NCBI GenBank assembly: GCA_035273885.1 | Contig: DATEOR010000061.1 | Coordinates: forward strand, 1 to 28,716 | DNA: 28,716 bases | From: DATEOR01 sp035273885 | GTDB taxonomy: Bacteria; Actinomycetota; Thermoleophilia; Gaiellales; Gaiellaceae | Reading direction: 5' to 3' | In this document: positions 21,724 to 28,716 of the stretch, in pieces | Layout: each line of letters opens with the position of its first letter | Numbering within the stretch: the stretch's first letter is position 1 | Position numbers and translations under genes: made by a program | The notes under the pieces: generated by a model | The model's database searches: none | Seen by the model: the letters and a program-made list of their open reading frames with translations, nothing else | What the model was told of the DNA's origin: nothing

Positions 21724-22752
21724 ATGTCCTCTCACATCCGTCGCAACATCACTCTGCTCCTGCTCGCGCTGATCGCGGCTCTCGCGGTGTCTGCGTGCGG
21801 TGGCGGATCGGATGCGCGAGAGGTTCCTCAGGGCGCCATCGCCGTCGTCGGGGAGAAGACGGTGACGAAGGAGGAGTTCGACAAGCTCATCGAGCAGCAG
21901 AAGGCCTCGGCCGAGGCGCAGAAGCAGGACTTCCCCGAGCCCGGCACCGCGGAGTACGAGGCGTTGAAGGCGACCGTCGTCAAGGGTCTCGTCGAGCAGA
22001 AGGAATGGGAGCTCGAGGGCGAGTCGATGGGGATCAAGGTCACGGATCAGGAGATCCAGACCGAGCTCGACAAGCTCAAGCAGCAGTTCTTCCAGGGGGA
22101 CGAGCAGAAGTACGAGACCGAGCTCGCCAAGCAGAACCTCACGGACGAGGACGTCCGCAACGAGCTGCGCACCCGCATCCTCACCAACAAGATCTACGAG
22201 GCCGTGACGAAGAAGGTCACCGTCTCGGACGCCGACATCAAGGCGTACTACGACAAGAACCCGACGCAGTACCAGCAGCCGGCCTCGCGCGAGGTGCGCC
22301 ACATCCTCGTTAAGACCGAGGCCCTGGCGCAGAAGCTGCACGACCAGATCGCCTCCGGCGCGGACTTCGCGAAGCTCGCGAAGAAGTACACGCAGGACAC
22401 GGCCTCGAAGGCCGACGGCGGCAAGTTCACCGCCTTCAAAGGCCGGACCGTCGCGCCGTTCGACGAGTTCGTCTTCTCCGCGAAGACGGGCGAGCTCTCC
22501 GACCCCATCAAGACGGAGTTCGGCTGGCACATCATCGAGGTGCTCTCCGCGGTCAAGCCTGCGACGACGACCCCCCTCGACCAGGTGAAGGACTCCATCA
22601 AGACGACGGTGCTGCAGACCAAGCAGAACGCGGCCATGAAGGCCTGGATCGCCGCTCTCCCCGCGAAGTACGCCGACGAGGTCGCTTACGCTCCGGGCTA
22701 TGCCCCCGCGAGCCCGACCGACACCAACGGCGGAACCACAACCATCGGCTAG
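21724..22752 (+). CDS. PpiC-type peptidyl-prolyl isomerase lipoprotein (PrsA/SurA-like)
   Basis: A 342-residue foldase. The N-terminus RRNITLLLLALIAALAVSAC has a lipobox with the lipidated Cys at 25, so it is anchored on the outer face of the membrane. A helical SurA-like N-terminal part (about 40-180) includes FDKLIEQQKASAEAQ and long charged helices. A parvulin domain runs from about 188 to 275: ASREVRHILVKTE, SGADFAKLAKKYTQD, GGKFTAFKGRTVAPFDEFVFS, GELSDPIKTEFGWHIIEV. It would help exported proteins fold. The tail is Thr/Gly/Pro-rich. A TATCCT at 21683-21688 inside mfd could be a -10; the mfd stop is 13 bases upstream. Confidence 0.9.
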   Translation: MSSHIRRNITLLLLALIAALAVSACGGGSDAREVPQGAIAVVGEKTVTKEEFDKLIEQQKASAEAQKQDFPEPGTAEYEALKATVVKGLVEQKEWELEGESMGIKVTDQEIQTELDKLKQQFFQGDEQKYETELAKQNLTDEDVRNELRTRILTNKIYEAVTKKVTVSDADIKAYYDKNPTQYQQPASREVRHILVKTEALAQKLHDQIASGADFAKLAKKYTQDTASKADGGKFTAFKGRTVAPFDEFVFSAKTGELSDPIKTEFGWHIIEVLSAVKPATTTPLDQVKDSIKTTVLQTKQNAAMKAWIAALPAKYADEVAYAPGYAPASPTDTNGGTTTIG

Positions 22753-22756
22753 CCGC

Positions 22757-23515
22757 GTGGCGGACCGCGACGAGCTCGCACGCGCTCTCGTCGACCTGCA
22801 GGAGCTGGCAGAGCGCCTGCGCCGCGAGTGCCCCTGGGACCGAGCCCAGACCGCCGAGATGATCGTCCCCCACACCGTCGAGGAGGCCTACGAGGTCGCG
22901 GACGCCGCGCTCGCGGCCGACGACGCCAAGCTCGTGGACGAGCTCGGCGACCTTCTCTTTCAGACGTTCTTCCTCGCGCTGCTCCTCGAGGAGCGCGGTG
23001 CGGGCGACCTGGCCGCGGTCACGCGGGCGATTCACGCAAAGCTCGTGCGCCGCCACCCGCATGTCTTCGGGGACGGTACGGCGGACACGCCGGGTGCCGT
23101 CAAGCAGCGCTGGGAGGAGCTGAAGACCGAGCAGGAGGGGCGCGAGGGGATCTTCCACCACCTGCCCGAGACGCTCCCATCGCTCCTCTACGCGCAGAAG
23201 GTGCAGCGCCGTGCGGCGACGGTCGGCTTCGAGTACCCGGATCTCGCCGGAGCCTCGGCCGATCTCGACGACGAGGTCGAGGAGCTGCGCGCGGAGCCGA
23301 GCGGGAACGAGCTCGGCGACGTCCTCTTCGCCGCGGTCAACGTGGCGCGCCACCTCGGGGTCGATCCCGAGCTCGAGCTGCGCCAGGCGAGTCGGCGGTT
23401 CGTGGAGCGGGTCGAGCGCGCGGCGGAGCTGGCGGCGGCGGAGGGCAAGAAGTTTTCCGGGCTCGAGCTGGCCGAGCAGGACCGCTACTACGACCTCGCC
23501 AAGGCGGGCGCATGA
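22757..23515 (+). CDS. mazG: MazG nucleoside triphosphate pyrophosphohydrolase
   Basis: A 252-residue protein with two tandem MazG folds. The first holds RRECPWDRAQTAEMIVPHTVEEAYEV with the ExxE metal motif and VDELGDLLFQTFF; RRHPHVFGDG is the family signature after it. The second holds LPSLLYAQKVQRRAATVGFE, LDDEVEELRAE and NELGDVLFAAVNVARHLG. It hydrolyses aberrant and excess NTPs and dNTPs to monophosphates. GTG 22757 follows the lipoprotein stop by four bases, and its stop overlaps the eno ATG (ATGA). The frame extends upstream but only over the lipoprotein gene. Confidence 0.93.
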   Translation: MADRDELARALVDLQELAERLRRECPWDRAQTAEMIVPHTVEEAYEVADAALAADDAKLVDELGDLLFQTFFLALLLEERGAGDLAAVTRAIHAKLVRRHPHVFGDGTADTPGAVKQRWEELKTEQEGREGIFHHLPETLPSLLYAQKVQRRAATVGFEYPDLAGASADLDDEVEELRAEPSGNELGDVLFAAVNVARHLGVDPELELRQASRRFVERVERAAELAAAEGKKFSGLELAEQDRYYDLAKAGA

Positions 23516-24783
23516 GCAAGATCGCCCGCGTCCACGGCCGGCAGATCCTCGACTCGCGCGGGAACCCGACGGTCGAGGTCGACGTGGAGCTCGACTCGGG
23601 GGCCCTCGGCCGCGCGGCTGTCCCCTCGGGTGCTTCCACCGGCCAGTTCGAGGCGGTGGAGCTCCGGGACGGCGGTACCGAGTGGCTCGGCAAGGGCGTC
23701 ATGCAGGCGGTCGCCAACGTCGACGGCGAGCTCGCCTCAGCGCTCTCGGGAATGGATGCCGCCGACCAGGCAGCCGTTGACAACGCGCTCATCGAGGCCG
23801 ACGGCACGCCGAACAAGGGACGCCTGGGCGCGAACGCGATCCTCGGCTGTTCGCTTGCCGCTGCCAAGGCGGCCGCAGCGGATGCGGGCAAGCCGCTCTA
23901 CGCGTGGATCGGCGGGGGGGAGGCGCACATCCTGCCGGTGCCGATGATGAACGTCATCAACGGCGGCGCCCACGCGCAGAACTCCATCGACCTGCAGGAG
24001 TTCATGATCGTCCCGGCCGGTGCTTCGACATTCGCCGAGGGCCTGCGGGTCGGCGTCGAGGTCTTCCAGACCCTGAAGGCATTGCTGCACGAGCGCGGGC
24101 TTCCGACGGCCGTGGGGGACGAGGGCGGCTTCGCGCCGGACCTCGCCGCGAGCGAGGACGCCGTCCGCGCGATCATGGACGCCGCCCAGCGTGCAGGTCA
24201 TGCCGACCGCATCGCAATTGCGCTCGACCCGGCGGCAACCGAGATCTGGAAGGACGGCGCATACCGCTTCGAGGGGCGCGTCGCGAGCTCCGACCAGCTC
24301 ATCGACTACTGGGAAGCCCTCTCGAACCGCTATCCGATCGTCTCCCTCGAAGACCCCATGGCGGAGAACGAATGGGACGGCTGGCGGACGCTCACCGACC
24401 GGCTCGGCGACCGCGTGCAGCTCGTCGGCGACGATCTCTTCGTCACGAATGTGGATCGCCTTCGCCAGGGGATCGACCAGGGCGCCGCCAACGCCATCCT
24501 CCTGAAGGTGAACCAGATCGGGACGCTGACCGAGACGCTCGAGGCGATCGAGCTCGCCCGGTCGGCGGGCTACGGGACGGTCATCTCCCACCGTTCCGGC
24601 GAGACCGAGGACACGACGATCTCCGACCTCGCCGTCGCAACCGGCGCGGGCCAGGCGAAGATCGGAGCCCCTTCCCGAACGGACCGGGTGGCGAAGTACA
24701 ACCAGCTCCTGCGTATCGAGGAGGAGCTGGGCTCGAAGGCGTCTTACCCGGGCTGGGCCGCCTTCCCACGCTCGGCGCGCTGA
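23512..24783 (+). CDS. eno: Enolase
   Basis: A 423-residue glycolytic enzyme converting 2-phosphoglycerate to phosphoenolpyruvate, and also a scaffold of RNA degradosomes in many bacteria. ILDSRGNPTVEVDVEL, AAVPSGASTGQFEAVELRD, GANAILGCSLA, NVINGGAHAQNSIDLQEFMI, GDEGGFAPDL, LEDPMAENEW, VGDDLFVTN, ILLKVNQIGTLTE with catalytic Lys near 333, and SHRSGETEDTTISDLAV are all intact. The late motif reads KIGAPSRTDR, with Ile in place of the usual Thr. Start overlaps mazG, so it is part of that operon; no internal promoter seen. Confidence 0.97.
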   Translation: MSKIARVHGRQILDSRGNPTVEVDVELDSGALGRAAVPSGASTGQFEAVELRDGGTEWLGKGVMQAVANVDGELASALSGMDAADQAAVDNALIEADGTPNKGRLGANAILGCSLAAAKAAAADAGKPLYAWIGGGEAHILPVPMMNVINGGAHAQNSIDLQEFMIVPAGASTFAEGLRVGVEVFQTLKALLHERGLPTAVGDEGGFAPDLAASEDAVRAIMDAAQRAGHADRIAIALDPAATEIWKDGAYRFEGRVASSDQLIDYWEALSNRYPIVSLEDPMAENEWDGWRTLTDRLGDRVQLVGDDLFVTNVDRLRQGIDQGAANAILLKVNQIGTLTETLEAIELARSAGYGTVISHRSGETEDTTISDLAVATGAGQAKIGAPSRTDRVAKYNQLLRIEEELGSKASYPGWAAFPRSAR

Positions 24784-24806
24784 CGGGTCACCTCCCCCGG
24801 GCGCGC

Positions 24807-24812
24807 TAACGT
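24807..24812 (+). promoter_or_regulatory. -10 element of pyk (leaderless)
   Basis: TAACGT, then GAAGGC, then GTG 24819: a six-base spacing. It gives pyk its own promoter just after eno. No SD or clear -35 is present. Confidence 0.55.
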
Positions 24813-24818
24813 GAAGGC

Positions 24819-26237
24819 GTGACGTTCGGACGGCGCCGCACCAAGATCGTCTGCACGATCGGCCCCGCAACCTCCTCCGCGGAGATGCTCGACAAGCTCG
24901 TCGGGGCCGGGATGGACGCAGCGCGCCTCAACTTCTCGCACGGCTCCCATGAAGACCACGCGCAGCGCGCAAGGCTCGTGCGCGAGGCGCAGGAGCGGGT
25001 CGGACGCCCGCTCGCGCTGATCGGCGATCTCCAGGGCCCGAAGCTGCGGATAGGCGAGCTCCCGGGGACCGTCATGCTCGCCACCGGCGACGAAGTCGTG
25101 CTGTCCGGCGACGGGACGGGAGAGCCCGGCGACCTTCCGGTCAGCCCGCCCGTTCTCGCCGAGGTGCTCGGGCCCGGGCAAGACGTCCTCATCGACGACG
25201 GGCTCGTCCACCTGCAGGTCAGGGAGGTGAAGGCCGGACGTGCCCACTGCAAGGTCGCCGTCGGCGGCCGCGTCGACTCCCACAAGGGCGTCAATGTGCC
25301 CGGCGCGACGATCCCGATCCCGTCCCTGACGGAGAAGGATCTCGCGGATCTCGAGTTCGCGCTCACGATCGGCGTCGACTTCGTCGCCCTGTCGTTCGTG
25401 CGCTCGGCGGGAGACATACGCGCGCTGCGCGAGCTGCTCCAGAGCGCGGGCTCGAGCGCGCTCGTGATCGCGAAGATCGAAAAGGCCGAGGCTCTCGAGG
25501 AGCTGGACGCGATCATCAGCGCTTCGGACGCGGTCATGGTGGCGCGGGGAGACCTCGGCGTCGAGATCGGCCCGGCTGCGGTGCCGCTCGTCCAGAAGCG
25601 GATCATCCTCAGCGCACTCGAGCACGGGAAGCCGGCGATCACGGCGACGCAGATGCTCGAGTCGATGATCCACCACGCCGACCCGACGCGGGCCGAGGCA
25701 AGCGACGTCGCGAACGCCGTTCTCGACGGCACCTCGGCGCTCATGCTCTCCGGGGAGACCGCGATGGGCGATTTCCCCATCGAGAGCGTCGTCTACATGG
25801 ACCGGATCGCCTGCGCGGTGGAGCCGAGCCTGCAGCCGCGCCACGAGCTTGCCCGCGCCGGGGAGGATCCCTTCCCGACCGTGGGTGAAGCGATGTCGAA
25901 TGCAGCCTGCGACATCGCAGAGGTTCTCGGCGCCGCAGCGATCCTCGTCCCGACCTACAGCGGGCGGACGGCTTCGGCTGTCGCACGGCATCGGCCGCAG
26001 CGGCCGATCATCGCGGCGACCCACAAGCGCTATGCGCTACAGCAGCTCGCGCTGGAGTGGGGAGTCATCCCCGCCGAGATCGAGGAGTGCGCCAACGTCG
26101 AGCACCTGTGGAGCCGCACCCTCGATGCCGCGCGCGCAACGGACATCGTCGCGCCCGGCGACCGGGTCGTGATCACCGCCGGCACGGCGGTGAACGTGCC
26201 GGGAACCACAAACGTCATCAAGGTCGAAACCGCCTAG
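24819..26237 (+). CDS. pyk: Pyruvate kinase
   Basis: A 472-residue enzyme for the last step of glycolysis, making pyruvate and ATP from phosphoenolpyruvate, the product of the adjacent eno. RRTKIVCTIGPATSS opens the A domain; ARLNFSHGSHEDH, GDLQGPKLRIGEL, the B domain lid (about 70-165), IPSLTEKDLADLEFAL, KIEKAEALEELDAI, VMVARGDLGVEIG with Mg ligands, and TQMLESMI are intact. The C-terminal regulatory domain includes VPTYSGRTASAVARHRP and VITAGTAVNVPGTTN. No extra PEP-utiliser domain at the end. GTG start is set by the -10 spacing. Confidence 0.97.
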   Translation: MTFGRRRTKIVCTIGPATSSAEMLDKLVGAGMDAARLNFSHGSHEDHAQRARLVREAQERVGRPLALIGDLQGPKLRIGELPGTVMLATGDEVVLSGDGTGEPGDLPVSPPVLAEVLGPGQDVLIDDGLVHLQVREVKAGRAHCKVAVGGRVDSHKGVNVPGATIPIPSLTEKDLADLEFALTIGVDFVALSFVRSAGDIRALRELLQSAGSSALVIAKIEKAEALEELDAIISASDAVMVARGDLGVEIGPAAVPLVQKRIILSALEHGKPAITATQMLESMIHHADPTRAEASDVANAVLDGTSALMLSGETAMGDFPIESVVYMDRIACAVEPSLQPRHELARAGEDPFPTVGEAMSNAACDIAEVLGAAAILVPTYSGRTASAVARHRPQRPIIAATHKRYALQQLALEWGVIPAEIEECANVEHLWSRTLDAARATDIVAPGDRVVITAGTAVNVPGTTNVIKVETA

Positions 26238-26281
26238 CCGAGAGCAGGAAGCCGTGCGGACCAGTCGAATTTCGGCTGTCC

Positions 26282-26593
26282 ATGGCTCGCCGCAGGCCTT
26301 CGCGCTCGAAGCTCGCCCTCCGCTGGATCGGCGCCGCGATTCTCGTCGCGATCGCTCTGTCCTACATCCACCCGCTGACCTCTTATCGCCACGCGCGGCA
26401 GGAGGTGCGGCACCGGCAGGCGGCCATCGCCCAGCTCGAGCGCAGTAACGCCGACCTGACCGAGAAGCTCATGGACGCGGGGAAGAACGAGTACGTCATC
26501 CGGGAGGCGAGGCGCCTCGGGCTCGTCCGCGAGGGCGAGCACCTCTTCATCGTCAAGGGCGTCGGGACCTCGGAAGAGCCGGCGGTACCATGA
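26282..26593 (+). CDS. FtsB/DivIC septum formation initiator
   Basis: A 103-residue bitopic membrane protein. A basic head (MARRRPSRSKLALRW) precedes a transmembrane helix at about 13-31 (IGAAILVAIALSYIHPL), then an outer coiled coil (RHARQEVRHRQAAIAQLERSNADLTEKL) and the family segment NEYVIREARRLGLVREGEHLFIV. FtsB/DivIC links FtsL and FtsQ/DivIB to activate septal wall synthesis. ATG 26282 lies 44 bases after pyk with no clear SD; in-frame codons further up are inside pyk. FtsB near eno and followed by DUF501 is the standard actinobacterial arrangement. Confidence 0.88.
   Translation: MARRRPSRSKLALRWIGAAILVAIALSYIHPLTSYRHARQEVRHRQAAIAQLERSNADLTEKLMDAGKNEYVIREARRLGLVREGEHLFIVKGVGTSEEPAVP
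26586..26591 (+). promoter_or_regulatory. -10 element of the DUF501 gene (leaderless)
   Basis: TACCAT, then GATCTG, then GTG 26598. The hexamer overlaps the stop of the ftsB-like gene. Confidence 0.5.
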
Positions 26594-26597
26594 TCTG

Positions 26598-27065
26598 GTG
26601 GACGACACGCGAGTCGTCTCCTGGCAGCTCGGCCGACCTGCCCGTCCGTTCCGGCGGGTTGCGGCGCGCTGTGCGTACGGCTTTCCGGCGGTTACGGAAC
26701 AGGCGCCGTTCGGAGCTGATGGAGAGCCCTTCCCGACCACCTTCTATCTGACGTGCCCCTGGCTCGTGGCCGGGATCTCCCGCCTCGAGGCCGAGGGCGG
26801 AGTCGAGCGCTACTCACGTGAAGCCCAGGCGGATGCCGAGCTCGGTGCGAGCCTCGAGCGGGCCGATGCCGAGCAGCGGAGCCTCAGGCCCGAGCTTCCC
26901 GTTGGGATCGCCGGAACGCGCAGCCGCGAGAACCTCAAATGTCTCCACGCCCACGCCGCCTTCGCCCTCGCCCGCCCCGGCTATGAGCTCGGCGAGCGAA
27001 TCATGAGCGAGGTGGAGGAGCGCTGGTGTCCCGACCGGCGGTGTGAGCGCGCCGTGCAGGGGTAA
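26598..27065 (+). CDS. DUF501 family protein
   Basis: A 155-residue protein of the DUF501 family, which in actinobacteria nearly always follows ftsB. Characteristic parts are ARCAYGFPAVTEQAPF, TFYLTCPWLVAGISRLEAEGG, NLKCLHAHAAFALARPGYELG and a late WCPDRRC. Several Cys and His residues are conserved and might bind metal, but function is unknown. GTG 26598 is supported by a -10 at six bases. No membrane segment or signal peptide is evident, so it is likely cytoplasmic. Confidence 0.88.
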   Translation: MDDTRVVSWQLGRPARPFRRVAARCAYGFPAVTEQAPFGADGEPFPTTFYLTCPWLVAGISRLEAEGGVERYSREAQADAELGASLERADAEQRSLRPELPVGIAGTRSRENLKCLHAHAAFALARPGYELGERIMSEVEERWCPDRRCERAVQG

Positions 27066-27068
27066 CGT
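27063..27068 (+). promoter_or_regulatory. -10 element of the 105-aa orphan gene (leaderless)
   Basis: TAACGT overlapping the DUF501 stop, then CCGCGC, then ATG 27075: the same six-base spacing as at pyk. Confidence 0.5.
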
Positions 27069-27074
27069 CCGCGC

Positions 27075-27392
27075 ATGTCCAGCCTCGCAATCGCCCGGCA
27101 CCAGTGGGCGGAAGGGAAACGTCTGCTCGATGCAGCCGGTGACGACACCGCTCGTTCGCGCCATTTGCTCGTCCTCGTCGACGCGGTTGCGGACGAGCTC
27201 GCCCGGCGGGTCGGTCAGACCTTCACCCTCGCGGAGCTTGCCCAGGCCTACGACAACTCGGAGGACTGGGTGCGCGACGTGATCGTCGCGTCCCTGCCTG
27301 CGCGCGCGAGAGCCGGGATCAAGGACACGGCGCTTGTCCAGGATGCGGCGTTCGCGCTCTACGCGCAGGGCGCGAGCGACTACCGTCCCTGA
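27075..27392 (+). CDS. Orphan alpha-helical protein, 105 aa
   Basis: It reads MSSLAIARHQWAEGKRLLDA, then helices with RSRHLLVLVDAVADELARRVG, FTLAELAQAYDNSEDWVRDVI and VQDAAFALYAQGASDY. The all-helical pattern, with TLAELAQAYDNSEDWV, resembles a small helix-turn-helix or helical bundle but no family is assigned. No signal or membrane segment. The next gene starts one base after its stop and is probably co-transcribed. Confidence 0.7.
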   Translation: MSSLAIARHQWAEGKRLLDAAGDDTARSRHLLVLVDAVADELARRVGQTFTLAELAQAYDNSEDWVRDVIVASLPARARAGIKDTALVQDAAFALYAQGASDYRP

Positions 27393-27393
27393 C

Positions 27394-27654
27394 GTGTCGA
27401 GCGGCCTTACTCCTGCCGAGCGTGCGCGCGAGCGCGAACGTGCTCGTCCCCGGCGCGGGAGCACCGGGCGCAAGGTTCTGGTCTGGCTCGTCAGGCTCCT
27501 CGCCGCGGCCGTTCTCCTGTTCGCCGGGATCGCGATCGGCCGTGCCCTGGAGAGCGGAGGCGCGAGCGGGGAGACGAACACGACGGTTCGGACGCTCGAG
27601 GTCACGACCCTGACCCCGCAGGAGACCGTCACGGTCACGGTTTCGAGTCCCTGA
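27394..27654 (+). CDS. Single-span membrane protein, 86 aa
   Basis: GTG 27394 gives VSSGLTPAERARERERARPRRG, a highly basic cytoplasmic head, then a helix VLVWLVRLLAAAVLLFAGIAIG at about residues 29-50, and a short Thr/Val-rich outer tail (TTVRTLEVTTLTPQETVTVTV). The topology is type II-like. No family recognised. The GTG is chosen because it directly follows the upstream stop; an earlier in-frame ATG lies inside that gene. Confidence 0.6.
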   Translation: MSSGLTPAERARERERARPRRGSTGRKVLVWLVRLLAAAVLLFAGIAIGRALESGGASGETNTTVRTLEVTTLTPQETVTVTVSSP

Positions 27655-27678
27655 CGCGAGTGGAAAAGAAAGGCTTGG

Positions 27679-27684
27679 TAGATT
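27679..27684 (+). promoter_or_regulatory. Possible -10 for the HTH-receiver regulator
   Basis: TAGATT lies 14 bases before ATG 27699, giving a leader of a few bases. It supports that ATG over the GTG at 27660, which would be upstream of the promoter. Confidence 0.35.
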
Positions 27685-27698
27685 GCGCGAGCCTTTAC

Positions 27699-28307
27699 AT
27701 GGCCACTGAACGTAGAACCAGCCGGGGTGGGGGGAATCCTGGGGGCGAGGGCAGCGAATGGCTCACGCTTGGCCAGGCGGCGTCCTATCTCGGGGTCGCC
27801 CAGAGCACGGTCCGAAAATGGTCGGACGGCGGACGCCTGTCCGCGTTCTACACGCCCGGTGGCCACCGGCGCTTTCGCCGCGCTGACCTCGACTCGTTCC
27901 TCGCCGGGTCGAGCGGGGGCGGCACGACGACCGCGACCAAGCAGGTCGTGCTGATCGTCGACGACGACGAGCAGCTGCGTGAGTTCGTCCGCGTGAACCT
28001 CGAAATGGACGGCTACCTCGTCCGCGAGGCCGGAAGCGCCGCGGAGGGTCTCGCGGCGCTCGAGGACGAGCCTCCCGACCTGGTCCTCCTCGACGTGATG
28101 ATGCCGGAGGTGGACGGGTTCGAGATGCTGCGGACGATGCAGGAACGCCACGGCCTGGGCTCGGTTCCGGTGATCATGTTCAGCGGCAAGGTGGACGAGG
28201 AGACCGCGGGCAGGGCCGCGCGGGAGGGTGCGCAGGCGTTCATCGGCAAGCCCTTCGACCCCCAGGCGCTGATCGAGTCCACCAAGCAGCTCCTGAGCCG
28301 CCGATAG
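27699..28307 (+). CDS. MerR/excisionase-type HTH fused to a response regulator receiver
   Basis: A 202-residue protein (215 if GTG 27660 is used). The N-terminal DNA-binding domain reads WLTLGQAASYLGVAQSTVRKW then GHRRFRRADLDSFLAG, the helix-turn-helix and wing of the BldC/excisionase MerR-like group. After a Gly/Ser/Thr linker comes a CheY-like receiver: VVLIVDDDEQLREF with the acidic pocket, LVLLDVMMPEVDG with the phospho-acceptor Asp, VPVIMFSGK with the switch Ser, and FIGKPFDP with the conserved Lys. All receiver residues are intact, so phosphorylation is expected. The order, DNA-binding domain first, is the reverse of ordinary response regulators. No histidine kinase is in the window, so it is an orphan regulator here. 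Confidence 0.88.
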   Translation: MATERRTSRGGGNPGGEGSEWLTLGQAASYLGVAQSTVRKWSDGGRLSAFYTPGGHRRFRRADLDSFLAGSSGGGTTTATKQVVLIVDDDEQLREFVRVNLEMDGYLVREAGSAAEGLAALEDEPPDLVLLDVMMPEVDGFEMLRTMQERHGLGSVPVIMFSGKVDEETAGRAAREGAQAFIGKPFDPQALIESTKQLLSRR

Positions 28308-28716
28308 ACCGCGACGTCTTCGTCTGGGTCGTCGAGCACCGAGCGGGATGGCTCGATCCGCTGTTCGTCGGCCTGTCGGTGATCGGCTACTTCGGGATGG
28401 TCTGGATCTTCCTCGCCGCGGGGATCTCCCTCGCGACCCGGCGGAGCATCGCCTTTCCCGTTCTCGTCACCGCCGGCAGCGTGTGGACGGCGGACCTACT
28501 CGCGCTCGCGATCAAGCTGGGCGTCGAGCGGCCCCGACCCAGTCTCACCGTGCCGCAGGCCGACCCCCTCATGGGCGCCGGCGACTGGTCCTTTCCATCG
28601 GTGCACGCGGCGACCGCGTTCGCGGGCGCCGTCTCGCTCACGTACCTGTGGAGGCGGAGCGCACCGCTCTTCTTCCTCCTCGCCGCGGCGATCGCCTTCT
28701 CACGCGTCTACGTCGG
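28304..28716 (+). CDS. PAP2 superfamily phosphatase, 3' end cut by window
   Basis: The frame continues to the window edge. Hydrophobic helices are LFVGLSVIGYFGMVWIFLAAG, FPVLVTAGSVWTADLLALAI and LFFLLAAAIAF. Phosphatase motifs: KLGVERPRP (KxxxxxxRP), PSVHAAT (motif 2, Val replacing the usual Gly), and SRVYVG (start of motif 3, cut). Such proteins dephosphorylate lipid phosphates, for example undecaprenyl pyrophosphate. The start is unclear: protein-like sequence begins right at the regulator's stop, where only ATA (28304) is available, and the first standard start is GTG 28379 inside the first helix. Confidence 0.8.
   Translation, partial: MDRDVFVWVVEHRAGWLDPLFVGLSVIGYFGMVWIFLAAGISLATRRSIAFPVLVTAGSVWTADLLALAIKLGVERPRPSLTVPQADPLMGAGDWSFPSVHAATAFAGAVSLTYLWRRSAPLFFLLAAAIAFSRVYV

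Overview
The window is one contiguous stretch of a high-G+C actinobacterial chromosome. I place it, as an inference, in the deep-branching class Thermoleophilia (Gaiellales or Solirubrobacterales type). The reasons are strong G/C third-position bias, frequent GTG starts, many genes whose TANNNT -10 element lies only 6-10 bases before the start codon (leaderless or near-leaderless mRNAs), an AbrB protein with a zinc ribbon as in Firmicutes, a DUF501 gene after ftsB, and a block of genes in nearly the same order as the yabC-abrB-metS-...-mfd-...-divIC region of Bacillus subtilis. No transposase, integrase, phage gene, CRISPR array or rRNA was seen.

Layout. 1-614: tail of a membrane protein, a GYD-domain protein and a small orphan. 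621-2308 (minus strand): psuG and a PfkB kinase, a pseudouridine catabolism pair. 2331-5929: a small membrane protein, a GT-C type glycosyltransferase (minus), FmdB zinc ribbon (plus), a DUF2007 protein (minus) and an LCP cell-wall ligase (minus). 5956-7718: ROK sugar kinase overlapping rsmI, which carries an in-frame amber codon. 7793-9010: a secreted LytM-like protein without catalytic histidines, convergent with an abrB-type regulator. 9056-12929: metG-tatD-rsmA-ispE, a tight operon with GTGA overlaps. 12942-16521: a small membrane protein, tRNA-Gln(TTG), a short GlmU-like nucleotidyltransferase, prs, and the L25/Ctc gene. 16525-17118: pth. 17119-18457: an accessory insertion with a folded leader, an orphan secreted protein, a small membrane protein, a strong terminator and an orphan gene. 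18519-26237: mfd, a PpiC lipoprotein, mazG, eno and pyk. 26282-28716: ftsB-like gene, DUF501 gene, two small orphans, an HTH-response regulator fusion and a PAP2 phosphatase cut by the window edge.

How the genes work together. Most are housekeeping genes of translation (metG, rsmA, rsmI, L25, pth, tRNA-Gln), envelope precursor synthesis (ispE, GlmU-like, LCP, LytM-like, FtsB), nucleotide supply and cleaning (prs, mazG, psuG/kinase), repair (mfd) and lower glycolysis (ROK kinase, eno, pyk). The less ordinary parts are the structured leader and orphan secreted protein inserted between pth and mfd, the truncated GlmU-like protein with an altered metal site, the rsmI stop codon and nearby LytM run-on reading frame (two possible lesions within 1.3 kb), back-to-back overlapping -10 elements at divergent gene pairs, and the HTH-receiver fusion regulator.
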